This document shows positions 7,804 through 16,492 of a DNA stretch of 64,000 nt, piece after piece. Under the pieces are notes generated by a model. It was given only the letters and a program-made list of their open reading frames with translations, did no database searches and was not told where the DNA came from. The position numbers and the translations under genes were made by a program. Origin of the DNA: Flavobacterium geliluteum (lineage in GTDB: Bacteria > Bacteroidota > Bacteroidia > Flavobacteriales > Flavobacteriaceae); NCBI RefSeq assembly GCF_017948595.1, contig NZ_JAGFBV010000002.1, positions 1-64,000 of the forward strand, written 5' to 3'. Positions within the stretch are counted from its first letter, which is position 1. Every line of letters begins with the position of its first letter.

Positions 7804-10272
7804 ATGTTACATCATAGACTTAAGTTACTTACTTTTCTACTGCTTTTATCTGTTACGTTTGTTCATGCACAGCAAGACTTAAAAATGCATTACGATACGC
7901 CTGCAAAAGAATGGACGGAAGCACTCCCTATTGGAAACGGAAGACTTGGTGCCATGATATTTGGAAAAATCGAGGAAGAATTAATACAGCTTAACGAAGC
8001 ATCTCTGTGGAGTGGCGGTCCTGTAAAAGCAAACGTCAATCCTGATGCTTTTCAGTATTTAGCCCCTGTGCGTGAGGCATTAAAAGAAGGCAATTACGAA
8101 AAAGCATACGACCTTACAAAAAAAATGCAAGGTATTTACAGCGAAGCCTACATGCCTTTGGGAGATCTTGTTTTAAAACAAAATTTTGACAACAAAAAGC
8201 CTACCGACTATTATCGAGATTTAAACATTCAGGACGGTATTGCTACAACTTACTTCACAATTGAGGGAGTAACGTACAAGCGGGAAATCTTTGCTTCGGC
8301 TCCCAGTGAATGCATCATCTTAAAACTTACCGCCAGCCAGCCAGAAAAACTATCGGTTGTTGTAAGCACGAAAAGTCTTTTAAAAAACAGCATAATAGCG
8401 CAAGAGCAGATTCTTAGCATGAAGGGAAAAGCTCCTGCTCATGCTGACCCTAATTATATTGAGTACAATAAAGAACCTATTATTTATAAAGATACGACCC
8501 ATTGTCGTGGTATGCGTTTTGAGTTACTCGTTAAACCGATTATAAAAGGTGGCAAACTTACTACGCTTGATGATGCACTGAAAATAGAAAATGCGACCGA
8601 AATTTTATTAGTAATATCAGCTGCGACCAGTTTTAATGGTTACGATAAATGCCCTGATAGCGACGGTAAAGACGAGCACCAACTAGCGGAAGATTATTTA
8701 AAAAAATCGACCAGTAAAAAATATGAGGAACTGCTGAAAGAGCACCTCGAAGATTTTCATCATTTTTTTAATAGAGTCTCGCTAAAACTCAACAAAGAAG
8801 AAAAAAATAAATCATCACAAACTATCGAAACACGACTGGAAGAATACTCAAAAGGTGGGGAAGATTCTGGACTTGAAGCATTGTTTTTTCAATACGGAAG
8901 ATACTTGCTTATTTCTTCTTCCCGAACTCATGGAGTACCGGCAAACCTTCAGGGAATCTGGAACCAGCACCTCCGTGCGCCCTGGAGCAGCAACTACACT
9001 ACAAATATTAACTTACAAATGAATTATTGGCCTGTTGAATCTAGCAATTTGAGCGAATTATTTTTTCCATTAGATGAATTAATAAAAAATCTATCGGTGA
9101 CAGGTGCTGAAACTGCAAAAAACTTCTATCATGCTAATGGCTGGGTAGTACACCATAACTCTGATATTTGGGGCACCAGCAATCCTGTTGGTGATTATGG
9201 AAAAGGCGATCCAATGTGGGCGAATTGGTATATGGGAGCCAACTGGTTAAGTAGGCATTTATGGGAACATTATCAATACACAGGAGACATTGAATATCTT
9301 AAAAAAGTGTATCCAATTATCAAGGGTGCGGCCACTTTTACATTAGACTGGCTGCAGCAAGACAAAGACGGGTATTGGGTTACCATGCCCTCGACATCTC
9401 CTGAAAATAAGTATTATTATGATGGAAAAAGAAAAGGAACAGTAACCACAGCAGCCACTATGGATATTGCAATTATAAAAGACCTATTTTCTAATACCAT
9501 AGCGGCTTCGATTCAATTAAATATTGATCCCGATTTTAGACAAACCATAGAAAATGCAAACAAAAAACTATTACCTTTTAAAATTGGCAAAAAAGGACAA
9601 TTACAGGAATGGATTGAAGATTTTGAAGAAGAAGATCCACATCATAGGCATACTTCACACTTGTATTCTTTACATCCTGCCAACTTAATATCTCCTTTGA
9701 ATACGCCAGAATTAGCCGCCGCTTCAAAACGTACATTAGAACTTCGTGGTGATGATGGGACAGGTTGGAGTCTTGCATGGAAAGTAAATATGTGGGCCAG
9801 ACTTTTAGATGGCAATCATGCTTATAAACTATTTAGAAAACAGCTTCGCCTCACGAAAGACAATGATCCTGAATATGAAGGACATGGTGGCGCTTATCCT
9901 AATCTTTTTGATGCACATCCGCCATTTCAGATTGATGGAAACTTTGCAGGAACAGCTGGAGTCATAGAAATTCTAATGCAGAGTCAAAACAATGAAATAC
10001 ATTTATTGCCGGCGCTACCAGACACGTGGCATCAGGGCGAAATTGAAGGCATTGTAGCCAAAGGCAATTTTGTTGTTGCTATTGCGTGGGATATGAATAA
10101 ACTGAAAACCGCTACTATCACTGCAAAAAACGACGGTCCTTGCAAAATTAGAATAAATGAAGCCTTCAGTATTAAGGGTATTGCTGCCAAAAGTAAAAAA
10201 TCAGCAATTGGGTATACCTTAATTTTTAAAGCTAAAAAAGGCAAAACATATACAATTAAAACTACAGAATAA
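7804..10272 (+). CDS. GH95 glycoside hydrolase (alpha-L-fucosidase / alpha-L-galactosidase), secreted
   Basis: A signal peptide ends at FVHAQ. The full-length GH95 architecture follows, 822 residues in total: an N-terminal beta-domain opening LPIGNGRLGAMIFGK, then an (alpha/alpha)6 barrel. Residues aligned with the 1,2-alpha-L-fucosidase active site are visible: Asn401 and Asn403 in NINLQMNYWP, Glu602 in QEW as general acid, and Asp711 in QIDGNFAGTAG. GH95 enzymes remove terminal alpha-L-fucose or alpha-L-galactose with inversion. Beside an arabinoxylan locus, alpha-L-galactosidase action on decorated xylan side chains is plausible, because GH95 enzymes with that role are known from corn-xylan loci. 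The substrate is inferred. It is on the opposite strand from, and convergent with, the enzyme operon. Confidence 0.88.
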   Translation: MLHHRLKLLTFLLLLSVTFVHAQQDLKMHYDTPAKEWTEALPIGNGRLGAMIFGKIEEELIQLNEASLWSGGPVKANVNPDAFQYLAPVREALKEGNYEKAYDLTKKMQGIYSEAYMPLGDLVLKQNFDNKKPTDYYRDLNIQDGIATTYFTIEGVTYKREIFASAPSECIILKLTASQPEKLSVVVSTKSLLKNSIIAQEQILSMKGKAPAHADPNYIEYNKEPIIYKDTTHCRGMRFELLVKPIIKGGKLTTLDDALKIENATEILLVISAATSFNGYDKCPDSDGKDEHQLAEDYLKKSTSKKYEELLKEHLEDFHHFFNRVSLKLNKEEKNKSSQTIETRLEEYSKGGEDSGLEALFFQYGRYLLISSSRTHGVPANLQGIWNQHLRAPWSSNYTTNINLQMNYWPVESSNLSELFFPLDELIKNLSVTGAETAKNFYHANGWVVHHNSDIWGTSNPVGDYGKGDPMWANWYMGANWLSRHLWEHYQYTGDIEYLKKVYPIIKGAATFTLDWLQQDKDGYWVTMPSTSPENKYYYDGKRKGTVTTAATMDIAIIKDLFSNTIAASIQLNIDPDFRQTIENANKKLLPFKIGKKGQLQEWIEDFEEEDPHHRHTSHLYSLHPANLISPLNTPELAAASKRTLELRGDDGTGWSLAWKVNMWARLLDGNHAYKLFRKQLRLTKDNDPEYEGHGGAYPNLFDAHPPFQIDGNFAGTAGVIEILMQSQNNEIHLLPALPDTWHQGEIEGIVAKGNFVVAIAWDMNKLKTATITAKNDGPCKIRINEAFSIKGIAAKSKKSAIGYTLIFKAKKGKTYTIKTTE

Positions 10273-10333
10273 TAACTACAATAAAACAAACGAATCCTTT
10301 TTTACGAAAATGCAAACCAACAGTGTTTGCCAC

Positions 10334-12277
10334 TTAATTTAGCAGCAAAACTCCCCCATTAGAAGGAATTTTTATTTCTACTTCATGATCATCATTTAGT
10401 TTTATTGCTTTAATGTTTCCATTTAATTTTTCATCATCAAAGTAGTGCTTTAATGCTGTGCCGGAAACAATCATTGGGAGTTTTATTTTAGTTATAAGAG
10501 TCTCCTTTTGAGCATTCACACCAGCTATATACCATTTTGCTTCTTTTCGGCGCGCAAGCACAACATATTTGCCCGGATATCCTTCCAAAAAAAGAACTTC
10601 ATCCCAAGTTGTGGGTACTTCTTTCATAAAATCTACAGCCCAGGCAGGAGCATCAGTTAAATTATTTGGTGCCAATGCAAAATGCTGAACGCCACTTTGA
10701 AAAAGTACCGCAGTCGCTAATGCAAATACATCAGAGGTGATTCGTTTTGAGCCTTTGTTAGGAATATTTTCGCTATTGTAAAATTTATTTAAAGCACTTC
10801 CACCGAAATCCATACTTCCCACAACATTTCGGATAAAAGTATGTGTGGCGGCATTGGACGCTTCATTATCACAACTTGCTTGTCCAAAATACAAATTTTC
10901 ACTCGCTAAAACAGCTTCACTAGCGGCAAAATTGGGATACATACGCTCCCATCCTCTTGGTAATGTACAACCGTGGAAAATAACCATTAAACCAAAATCA
11001 TTTGCATCAGTTAGAATGTCTTCGTATAATTTCATGGTCACTTGTTTGTCGCCACCAAAAAAATCTACTTTAATTCCTTTTACCCCTATGCTTTTCATCC
11101 ACGCCATTTCCTGACGGCGTATTGTGGGATTATCCATCTTACCTCTGGGACCTTGCAGTGCATCATTCCAATACCCATTCGAATTATACCACAAATACAA
11201 ACCTACACCTTTTTTTGCACCATATTCAGCTAGTTCTGCTATTTTTTCTTTTCCTATCTGAGTGTCCCAAAGCGCATCAATTAAAATCGTTTCATACCCC
11301 ATTGAAGCACTAAAATCTATATACTGTTTCTGTACTGGAAAAGTAGTATTATTATCCATTTTAATAATCCAGCTCCATGAACCTTTGGTATATTGGTATT
11401 CTTTTGAAGCTTCGTATTTTGGTTTAACCAAATCAAATGGGATAGTGGTGGTCACAATTGGAGCCAGAGTTTCTCCAATAGTTATAGTGCGCCAGGGCGT
11501 TTCACCTAGGAGCGATATTCCTGGTGCCGTGGTTCCGTTACCGTTATTTTCTCCAGCCATGGGAAATCCGATAGTATATAATCCTTTATCATGACCGAGT
11601 AACCTACTGCCACAATAACCACTGTCTACACTTGTTTCGGATAGTAAAACCCATCCATCGTTTTTTACTTTAAAAAGACATGGAAACGTATAGCCTTCAC
11701 CAATACCATTTTTGCCCATCGGAGCATCTAAAGTATAAGAAGTTTCATAACTTGGAGCCGTTCTGGCAAATCCTGTCATGGGCTTACTTTGCGGACAGAG
11801 AAATGTTGTCGTTCCTTCGGGTAGAAGAAAGCCAGAAGACTCTTCCTGTACCACGCACGAACGAGATTCATTTTGAGGATATACCTTGTATCTGAAAGCT
11901 ACATTATTATTACTCACCCTGAATATAATATCGATAGCCATTTTTCCGTCTTTTGTAAAAGAAAATACTGCCTCATTTGCAACATAATGTACATTACGCT
12001 GCTTTATATTAGGAAGTTGATAGGTTTCATCGATTTTGTTTTGATCTGGATCGGTTTTTAAAAATAATCCTGTACTAAAATCACCAACATTGGTGGTAAG
12101 ACCAAGTGGGGAATTTTCGAGAAAAGTTTTTTGATTGTATGAAATACTATAGAATGGCATTCCGTTAGAAATAGAAAGAAAAACTTTCAGTTTACCATCG
12201 GGGCTTGTTACCACCGATTGTGCGTTCAATTTTAAAAAACAAAACAAACACAAGTATAAAAGATATTTAAAATTCAT
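10334..12277 (-). CDS. GH97 glycoside hydrolase, retaining type (alpha-galactosidase or beta-L-arabinopyranosidase)
   Basis: I start the gene at the ATG at 12277, which gives signal peptide MNFKYLLYLCLFCFLKLNAQ and 647 residues. An upstream in-frame ATG would overlap the preceding gene by 101 bp and spoil the signal. The N-terminal beta-super-sandwich (SPDGKLKVFLSISNGMPFYSISY) is followed by the barrel. Asp405 in KVDFFGGD sits where the nucleophile of retaining GH97 enzymes lies. Inverting glucosidase members use glutamates instead, so alpha-glucosidase is less likely. Retaining GH97 enzymes release alpha-galactose or beta-L-arabinopyranose. It is the last gene of the enzyme operon, 22 bp after the GH43/CBM6 gene, and would cap side-chain removal in the periplasm. 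Confidence 0.88.
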   Translation of the reverse strand: MNFKYLLYLCLFCFLKLNAQSVVTSPDGKLKVFLSISNGMPFYSISYNQKTFLENSPLGLTTNVGDFSTGLFLKTDPDQNKIDETYQLPNIKQRNVHYVANEAVFSFTKDGKMAIDIIFRVSNNNVAFRYKVYPQNESRSCVVQEESSGFLLPEGTTTFLCPQSKPMTGFARTAPSYETSYTLDAPMGKNGIGEGYTFPCLFKVKNDGWVLLSETSVDSGYCGSRLLGHDKGLYTIGFPMAGENNGNGTTAPGISLLGETPWRTITIGETLAPIVTTTIPFDLVKPKYEASKEYQYTKGSWSWIIKMDNNTTFPVQKQYIDFSASMGYETILIDALWDTQIGKEKIAELAEYGAKKGVGLYLWYNSNGYWNDALQGPRGKMDNPTIRRQEMAWMKSIGVKGIKVDFFGGDKQVTMKLYEDILTDANDFGLMVIFHGCTLPRGWERMYPNFAASEAVLASENLYFGQASCDNEASNAATHTFIRNVVGSMDFGGSALNKFYNSENIPNKGSKRITSDVFALATAVLFQSGVQHFALAPNNLTDAPAWAVDFMKEVPTTWDEVLFLEGYPGKYVVLARRKEAKWYIAGVNAQKETLITKIKLPMIVSGTALKHYFDDEKLNGNIKAIKLNDDHEVEIKIPSNGGVLLLN

Positions 12278-12299
12278 AACTGTCTTTTCGTTTATTAAT

Positions 12300-13676
12300 T
12301 TATTTAGAAAACATCCAATAATCAAAATATAAAATCTGACTGGAGGCTTTTCCTTTAAATACAAAATAGAGATCATGTATTCCGGATACTTTTTTAACAT
12401 CCGTTTTTATCAACACCCAGCGATCATTTCCGCCCGTCATGGGAACTTCAACTTTACCTATCAGTTCTCCTTCTACACTATCCAATCTTATTTCAAGAGC
12501 TACATTTCCGTTGTGAATAGTTCCTAAACGGGCTGTAAATTTTGAAGCCCCTTCTTTTCGAAAATCAACATCTCTTACTTTCGTAAAAGCATCATTTTTC
12601 ATAGCTGTAATAAAAACTCCAACCTGCTCATTTTGCATCGCTTTTACCTCTTTTGACCAAGCTATTGTTTCTGCTTCGGTTTTAACATAAGGATTGAGGA
12701 CAGCGATGCCTTTCTTAATTCCCTCGGTCATATTGAGTTCTTTTATTTTTCCATCTTGTTGAAAAGACATTTCTTCTACCGATACTGATCGGGTGAAACC
12801 TCCGCCTCCAGGCAAAGCGCCGTTATGATAGAAAAAATAGGTTTTCCCTTTAAAATCAATAACTCCGGGGTGATTTGTAAAACTTGTGCCCTGAGTAGGC
12901 ATTACAATACCCTGATATTTCCAGGTACCGGTCAGACTTTTGCTCATAGAATAACCAATATGTTCCGGAATCGGACCAGCTGCAAAAAAAAGATAATACC
13001 AATTATTTCGCTTATAAAGCCACGGTCCTTCTTCGTAAGTGGTAGGCCTTTTAGGGTCTTCTTTTCCAAGTCGTTTCCCAAAAGATTCAACGGTATTGGG
13101 AATTGTTTTTATCTCTCCATCGAAAGAAATCATATCCTCGTTTAGTCTTACAAAATAACATTCCGGATTGCCCCAAAACAGATACGCCTGACCATTATCA
13201 TCAATAAAAACAGTAGGATCAATATCGGCATTACTGTTACGAATGAGTGGTTTTCCTAAAGGATCAATAAAGGGCCCGTAAGGACTATCTGCAACGGCCA
13301 CTCCTATTGATCCCTGACCCTCTTTGTTGGTGATAGGGGCGTACATATAAAACTTGCCATTACGCTCTATACATTGAGCTGCCCAAGCATTCATTTTGGC
13401 CCAGCTGAAGTTTTTATAAGATAAAATCACACCATGGTCCGTCCAGTTTACCATATCTTCTGTGGTGTATAATTTCCAATCATTCATAGTAAACCACGTT
13501 GAATTGTCTTCATCGTGAGTCGTATACAGATAGACTTTACCGTTATAAACCATCGGACTTGGATCTGCCGTGTAATTTGTCTGTACAATCGGATTTTGAC
13601 TAAAACCCATCAGAGGAACGAAAATTAATGCTAAAAAGCTGCTTTTTTTTAAATCCATTGTTTTTTTATTAATCAT
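12300..13676 (-). CDS. GH43 arabinofuranosidase/xylosidase with C-terminal CBM6
   Basis: This is a five-bladed beta-propeller of GH43 with the catalytic triad visible (numbering from the ATG at 13676): Asp38 in TADPSP as base, Asp153 in [11 protein letters not shown] as pKa modulator, and Glu216 in YEEGPW as acid. Residues about 330-458 form a CBM6-type beta-sandwich (TEAETIAW near its start, closing [10 protein letters not shown]). Signal peptide [21 protein letters not shown] follows. The ATG at 13658 gives the tidiest signal peptide and is an alternative start. The arrangement resembles arabinoxylan alpha-L-arabinofuranohydrolases. It is one of four secreted GH43 genes in this operon. Confidence 0.88.
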   Translation of the reverse strand: MINKKTMDLKKSSFLALIFVPLMGFSQNPIVQTNYTADPSPMVYNGKVYLYTTHDEDNSTWFTMNDWKLYTTEDMVNWTDHGVILSYKNFSWAKMNAWAAQCIERNGKFYMYAPITNKEGQGSIGVAVADSPYGPFIDPLGKPLIRNSNADIDPTVFIDDNGQAYLFWGNPECYFVRLNEDMISFDGEIKTIPNTVESFGKRLGKEDPKRPTTYEEGPWLYKRNNWYYLFFAAGPIPEHIGYSMSKSLTGTWKYQGIVMPTQGTSFTNHPGVIDFKGKTYFFYHNGALPGGGGFTRSVSVEEMSFQQDGKIKELNMTEGIKKGIAVLNPYVKTEAETIAWSKEVKAMQNEQVGVFITAMKNDAFTKVRDVDFRKEGASKFTARLGTIHNGNVALEIRLDSVEGELIGKVEVPMTGGNDRWVLIKTDVKKVSGIHDLYFVFKGKASSQILYFDYWMFSK

Positions 13677-13735
13677 GTTCAACGATTGTTTTTAGATTTT
13701 AGAAATTTGACTTCTTTTTCCTCTAATTTTACAAG

Positions 13736-15307
13736 CTACATTGTAATGGTATCACCAATATAGAAATAGTCAAAATCTACAAAACCGCCAACATTTTTAG
13801 TAGCATAATTGAACAACCCAAAACGATATCCCATAAAATGAGGAATTGTATACGGTAATTTTATTGTGCTTCCGATGCTCATCCATTTTTTTCCGTCAAG
13901 GCTGTAGAAAAATCTACCCGTATCTGCTTTGTCTTTAAAATTGCATTCTGCTTTCAAGTAAACTCTGTCCTGACTTAAAGAAACACTTTCAATTTCTACT
14001 GAATTATCTTTGACGGCTTCGATCATTACAATTTTTTTCGACCCTTTTTCAATTTTTACACCCACCAATCCATAATTCTTTTGTAACAACGAAAGTCCCG
14101 CAAAGTCGCCATCTTTCATTTTAGAAACTTCCAAAACAGTGGTTCCTGTGCATTCGGGTCCAAAAGTTCTTTGTGTTAATGTATTTTTAGCCTGAAGAAA
14201 AGTACTGTCTGTTCTAGCCGTTTTTAATCTTAAATAGCCTTTTCTTTCTTTTACAGACCAAAGCGAGTTATCCGGATTATGGCTCCATTGCCACATCAAA
14301 GGCAAATCGCTATCGGTTTTTTTTCGATTAAAATCATCAGATTGTACCATTCCAGGAATTAAACCTTTGCTTGCAGGCAAATCAAGATTATCGGGAACTT
14401 TACCATTCTCGCCCAAGATTGGCCAGCCATTCTCCCATTGAACCGGAACCAGATAAGGAATACGACCCACGCCACCGGAATCTCTAAACAAATAAGAAAA
14501 CCATCTTCCGTCTGGTGTGTCTATAATTCCGCCTTGAGCGACACCTAAATCATGTAGGGCTACTTTTCCTTCCCAAGGTCCCAAAATATGATCGGCTTTG
14601 TGTATAATAACAGTGCGCATCCCTCCTTTTGGCCACGTTATATTAAACAAATAATATTTTCCTTTAACTTTAAAAAGCTGCGAACCTTCAGACTGTAACA
14701 TGATATTATTTCCTGCGGGAGCACTCGCATTTTCGATCAACACCTTTTGGGTTTGTTTTTTTACATCCGAAAGATCTGATTCTAACTCTATAATTTGGAG
14801 TTTTCCTGCTCCCCAAACCATATAAACTTTACCATCATCATCAAAAAAAATCGAGTGATCATGATACGAATCATTCAAAATCACTTTTTTCCAAGGCCCT
14901 TTTTCAATATTTTTGGTAGAAAAAATATACGTTTTACCCGTTGTTCCAGAAAAAGTGCTTACATAATAAATACCATTATGATAACGAAAACTGCTGGCCC
15001 AAGAGCCTCTTCCGTAATCATTTTTTCCGTTATTTAAGTTTAAGCGGTCATTGTTATCCTCGAGTGTTTGATAAACGTAAGTAAGAAGCTCCCAATTTAT
15101 TAAATCCTTAGATCTCATTATGGGCAAACCCGGATTCATGTGCATGGTGGTACTGCTCATGTAGTAAGTGTCGTTAACCCTGATCATAGACATATCGGGT
15201 ACATCGGCAAATACTACAGGATTTTGAGCTTTATTTTGTTGTGCGTAAACATTTTTTACCAAACCAGACAGCAAAATAATCCATAAAAAAGCTTTTCTTA
15301 TTTTCAT
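13736..15307 (-). CDS. GH43 (subfamily 12-like) arabinofuranosidase/xylosidase, secreted
   Basis: A Sec signal peptide ends at NVYAQ. The GH43 propeller opens PVVFADVPDMSMIRVNDTYYM, with Asp38 as probable base, Asp150 in HDHSIFFDDDG and Glu207 in QSEGSQ completing the triad. Residues about 330-520 form a C-terminal beta-sandwich of the DUF1349/GH43_C2 type, usual for subfamily 12 and giving the typical length of about 520. Characterised relatives remove alpha-L-arabinofuranose from xylan, some with xylosidase activity. The gene lies 44 bp after another GH43 and 53 bp before the GH43/CBM6 gene. Confidence 0.88.
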   Translation of the reverse strand: MKIRKAFLWIILLSGLVKNVYAQQNKAQNPVVFADVPDMSMIRVNDTYYMSSTTMHMNPGLPIMRSKDLINWELLTYVYQTLEDNNDRLNLNNGKNDYGRGSWASSFRYHNGIYYVSTFSGTTGKTYIFSTKNIEKGPWKKVILNDSYHDHSIFFDDDGKVYMVWGAGKLQIIELESDLSDVKKQTQKVLIENASAPAGNNIMLQSEGSQLFKVKGKYYLFNITWPKGGMRTVIIHKADHILGPWEGKVALHDLGVAQGGIIDTPDGRWFSYLFRDSGGVGRIPYLVPVQWENGWPILGENGKVPDNLDLPASKGLIPGMVQSDDFNRKKTDSDLPLMWQWSHNPDNSLWSVKERKGYLRLKTARTDSTFLQAKNTLTQRTFGPECTGTTVLEVSKMKDGDFAGLSLLQKNYGLVGVKIEKGSKKIVMIEAVKDNSVEIESVSLSQDRVYLKAECNFKDKADTGRFFYSLDGKKWMSIGSTIKLPYTIPHFMGYRFGLFNYATKNVGGFVDFDYFYIGDTITM

Positions 15308-15351
15308 AGTTTATTTTATAATTGAATTAAAAAACAACACCTCATCATTAT

Positions 15352-16482
15352 CTATTTTTTGAGAGGTACTGTTTGTTCTGTCCATGTTGGACTATTGATA
15401 TAAAATTTACCATCAGCATAATGTACGGGTTCAATGCCCATTTGAGGAAATTTTTCCCACGGCTGAAAGGTCTGACTATAAGGATAAGGTCTTTTTTCAT
15501 CCATAAAATAATGGCACGATGTCCATAAATTGCCATCAGGTCCTTCAAACAAAGCATTGTGCCCAGTTTCTTGATAAGGATCATGTGTATCTGTAAATTG
15601 CAAATTATCGTACCCTCCGCTAACCGCTAATTCTGGTCGATATCCCTTTTTTCGGGTTCCAAAAATGGGTTCACAGGAAACTAATTCCCAAGGTCCCATC
15701 GGTGATTTTGATTTTAATAATCCTACTTCGTATCCGCGGGTCCAAGTAGAGAAAAACATAAAATAGACTTCTTCTTTTTTAATCACAAAAGGACCTTCAA
15801 TTCCGCCCACCATCCATTCGGGATAACCGGGCTCTTTTTTGTCTAAAAATTTATGAATTGGAGTGGTTAATTTTCCTGATTTCAAATCAATTTTTGCCTG
15901 AAAAAGTCCATTGCCACTACAATACAGATACGTGTCGCCATTATCATCTTCAAATAAAGTAGCGTCATTATTATATTGGTTCGTCAACGGGCCATTCACC
16001 AATTTATAAGGCCCTGTAATTTTATCTGCCGAAAACAGCCAGATGCTGTGCTTACTCATTCCCTTTGGATCCTCCTTGGTAACCTTGCCACTATTGACAG
16101 TAAGCCAGTATTTATTTTGAATAAAATGAATTTCAGGTGCCCAAAAACGACCATTATACGGGCAGTCCTCCGGAAGTTTGCTAGCGTCAATTAAGTAAGA
16201 ATGAAATTTCCAATGTATCATGTCATCAGAAACTAAAAGTTTAACGCCTGGATTAGGACCTGTCCAAACCGGATTTGAGGTGCCCGTGGCATACCACTTA
16301 TCACCTACTTTATTGATCATATAATCACGCATAGAAAGTATAGAATCTCTTGTTATGGGATTCGTGTATTTGAATACTTTTTGTACCGTATTGTTTTTCA
16401 ATCCTTTAGCTGTATCATTTTTTTGCGCTGACAAAACAGATAAAAAAAACAAAAACAGTATACTAAATTGGTTTCTCATCAT
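15352..16482 (-). CDS. GH43-like beta-propeller hydrolase, secreted, divergent
   Basis: After a short signal peptide (cleavage near LSAQ) comes a single propeller domain of 376 residues with no accessory domain. The triad can be proposed as Asp53 in RDYMINKVGDKWY, Asp173 in YNNDATLFEDDNG and Glu229 in GGIEGPF. The usual PDPS motif around the first Asp is replaced by SMRDYM, so this is an unusual subfamily. The specificity is unknown; an exo-acting arabinosidase or xylosidase is the simplest guess from context. It follows the GH127/146 gene by 10 bp. Confidence 0.78.
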   Translation of the reverse strand: MMRNQFSILFLFFLSVLSAQKNDTAKGLKNNTVQKVFKYTNPITRDSILSMRDYMINKVGDKWYATGTSNPVWTGPNPGVKLLVSDDMIHWKFHSYLIDASKLPEDCPYNGRFWAPEIHFIQNKYWLTVNSGKVTKEDPKGMSKHSIWLFSADKITGPYKLVNGPLTNQYNNDATLFEDDNGDTYLYCSGNGLFQAKIDLKSGKLTTPIHKFLDKKEPGYPEWMVGGIEGPFVIKKEEVYFMFFSTWTRGYEVGLLKSKSPMGPWELVSCEPIFGTRKKGYRPELAVSGGYDNLQFTDTHDPYQETGHNALFEGPDGNLWTSCHYFMDEKRPYPYSQTFQPWEKFPQMGIEPVHYADGKFYINSPTWTEQTVPLKK

Positions 16483-16492
16483 TTCTGTTTTA

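Noticed and set aside
10312..10330. GCAAAC/GTTTGC hairpin between GH95 and GH97 as a terminator
   Set aside because: Only six base pairs and no T-run; the convergent genes need a terminator, but this one is too weak to call.
12210..12221. ACCACCGATTGT, 11 of 12 match to the operator
   Set aside because: It lies inside the GH97 coding sequence and encodes ordinary residues (QSVVT), so it is probably chance.
12278..12400. Upstream extension of the GH97 gene to an ATG at 12400
   Set aside because: It overlaps the GH43/CBM6 gene by 101 bp and buries the clear signal peptide that starts at 12277.
13677..13682. TTG start for the GH43/CBM6 gene
   Set aside because: ATG codons at 13676 and 13658 are available and lie closer to the signal peptide.
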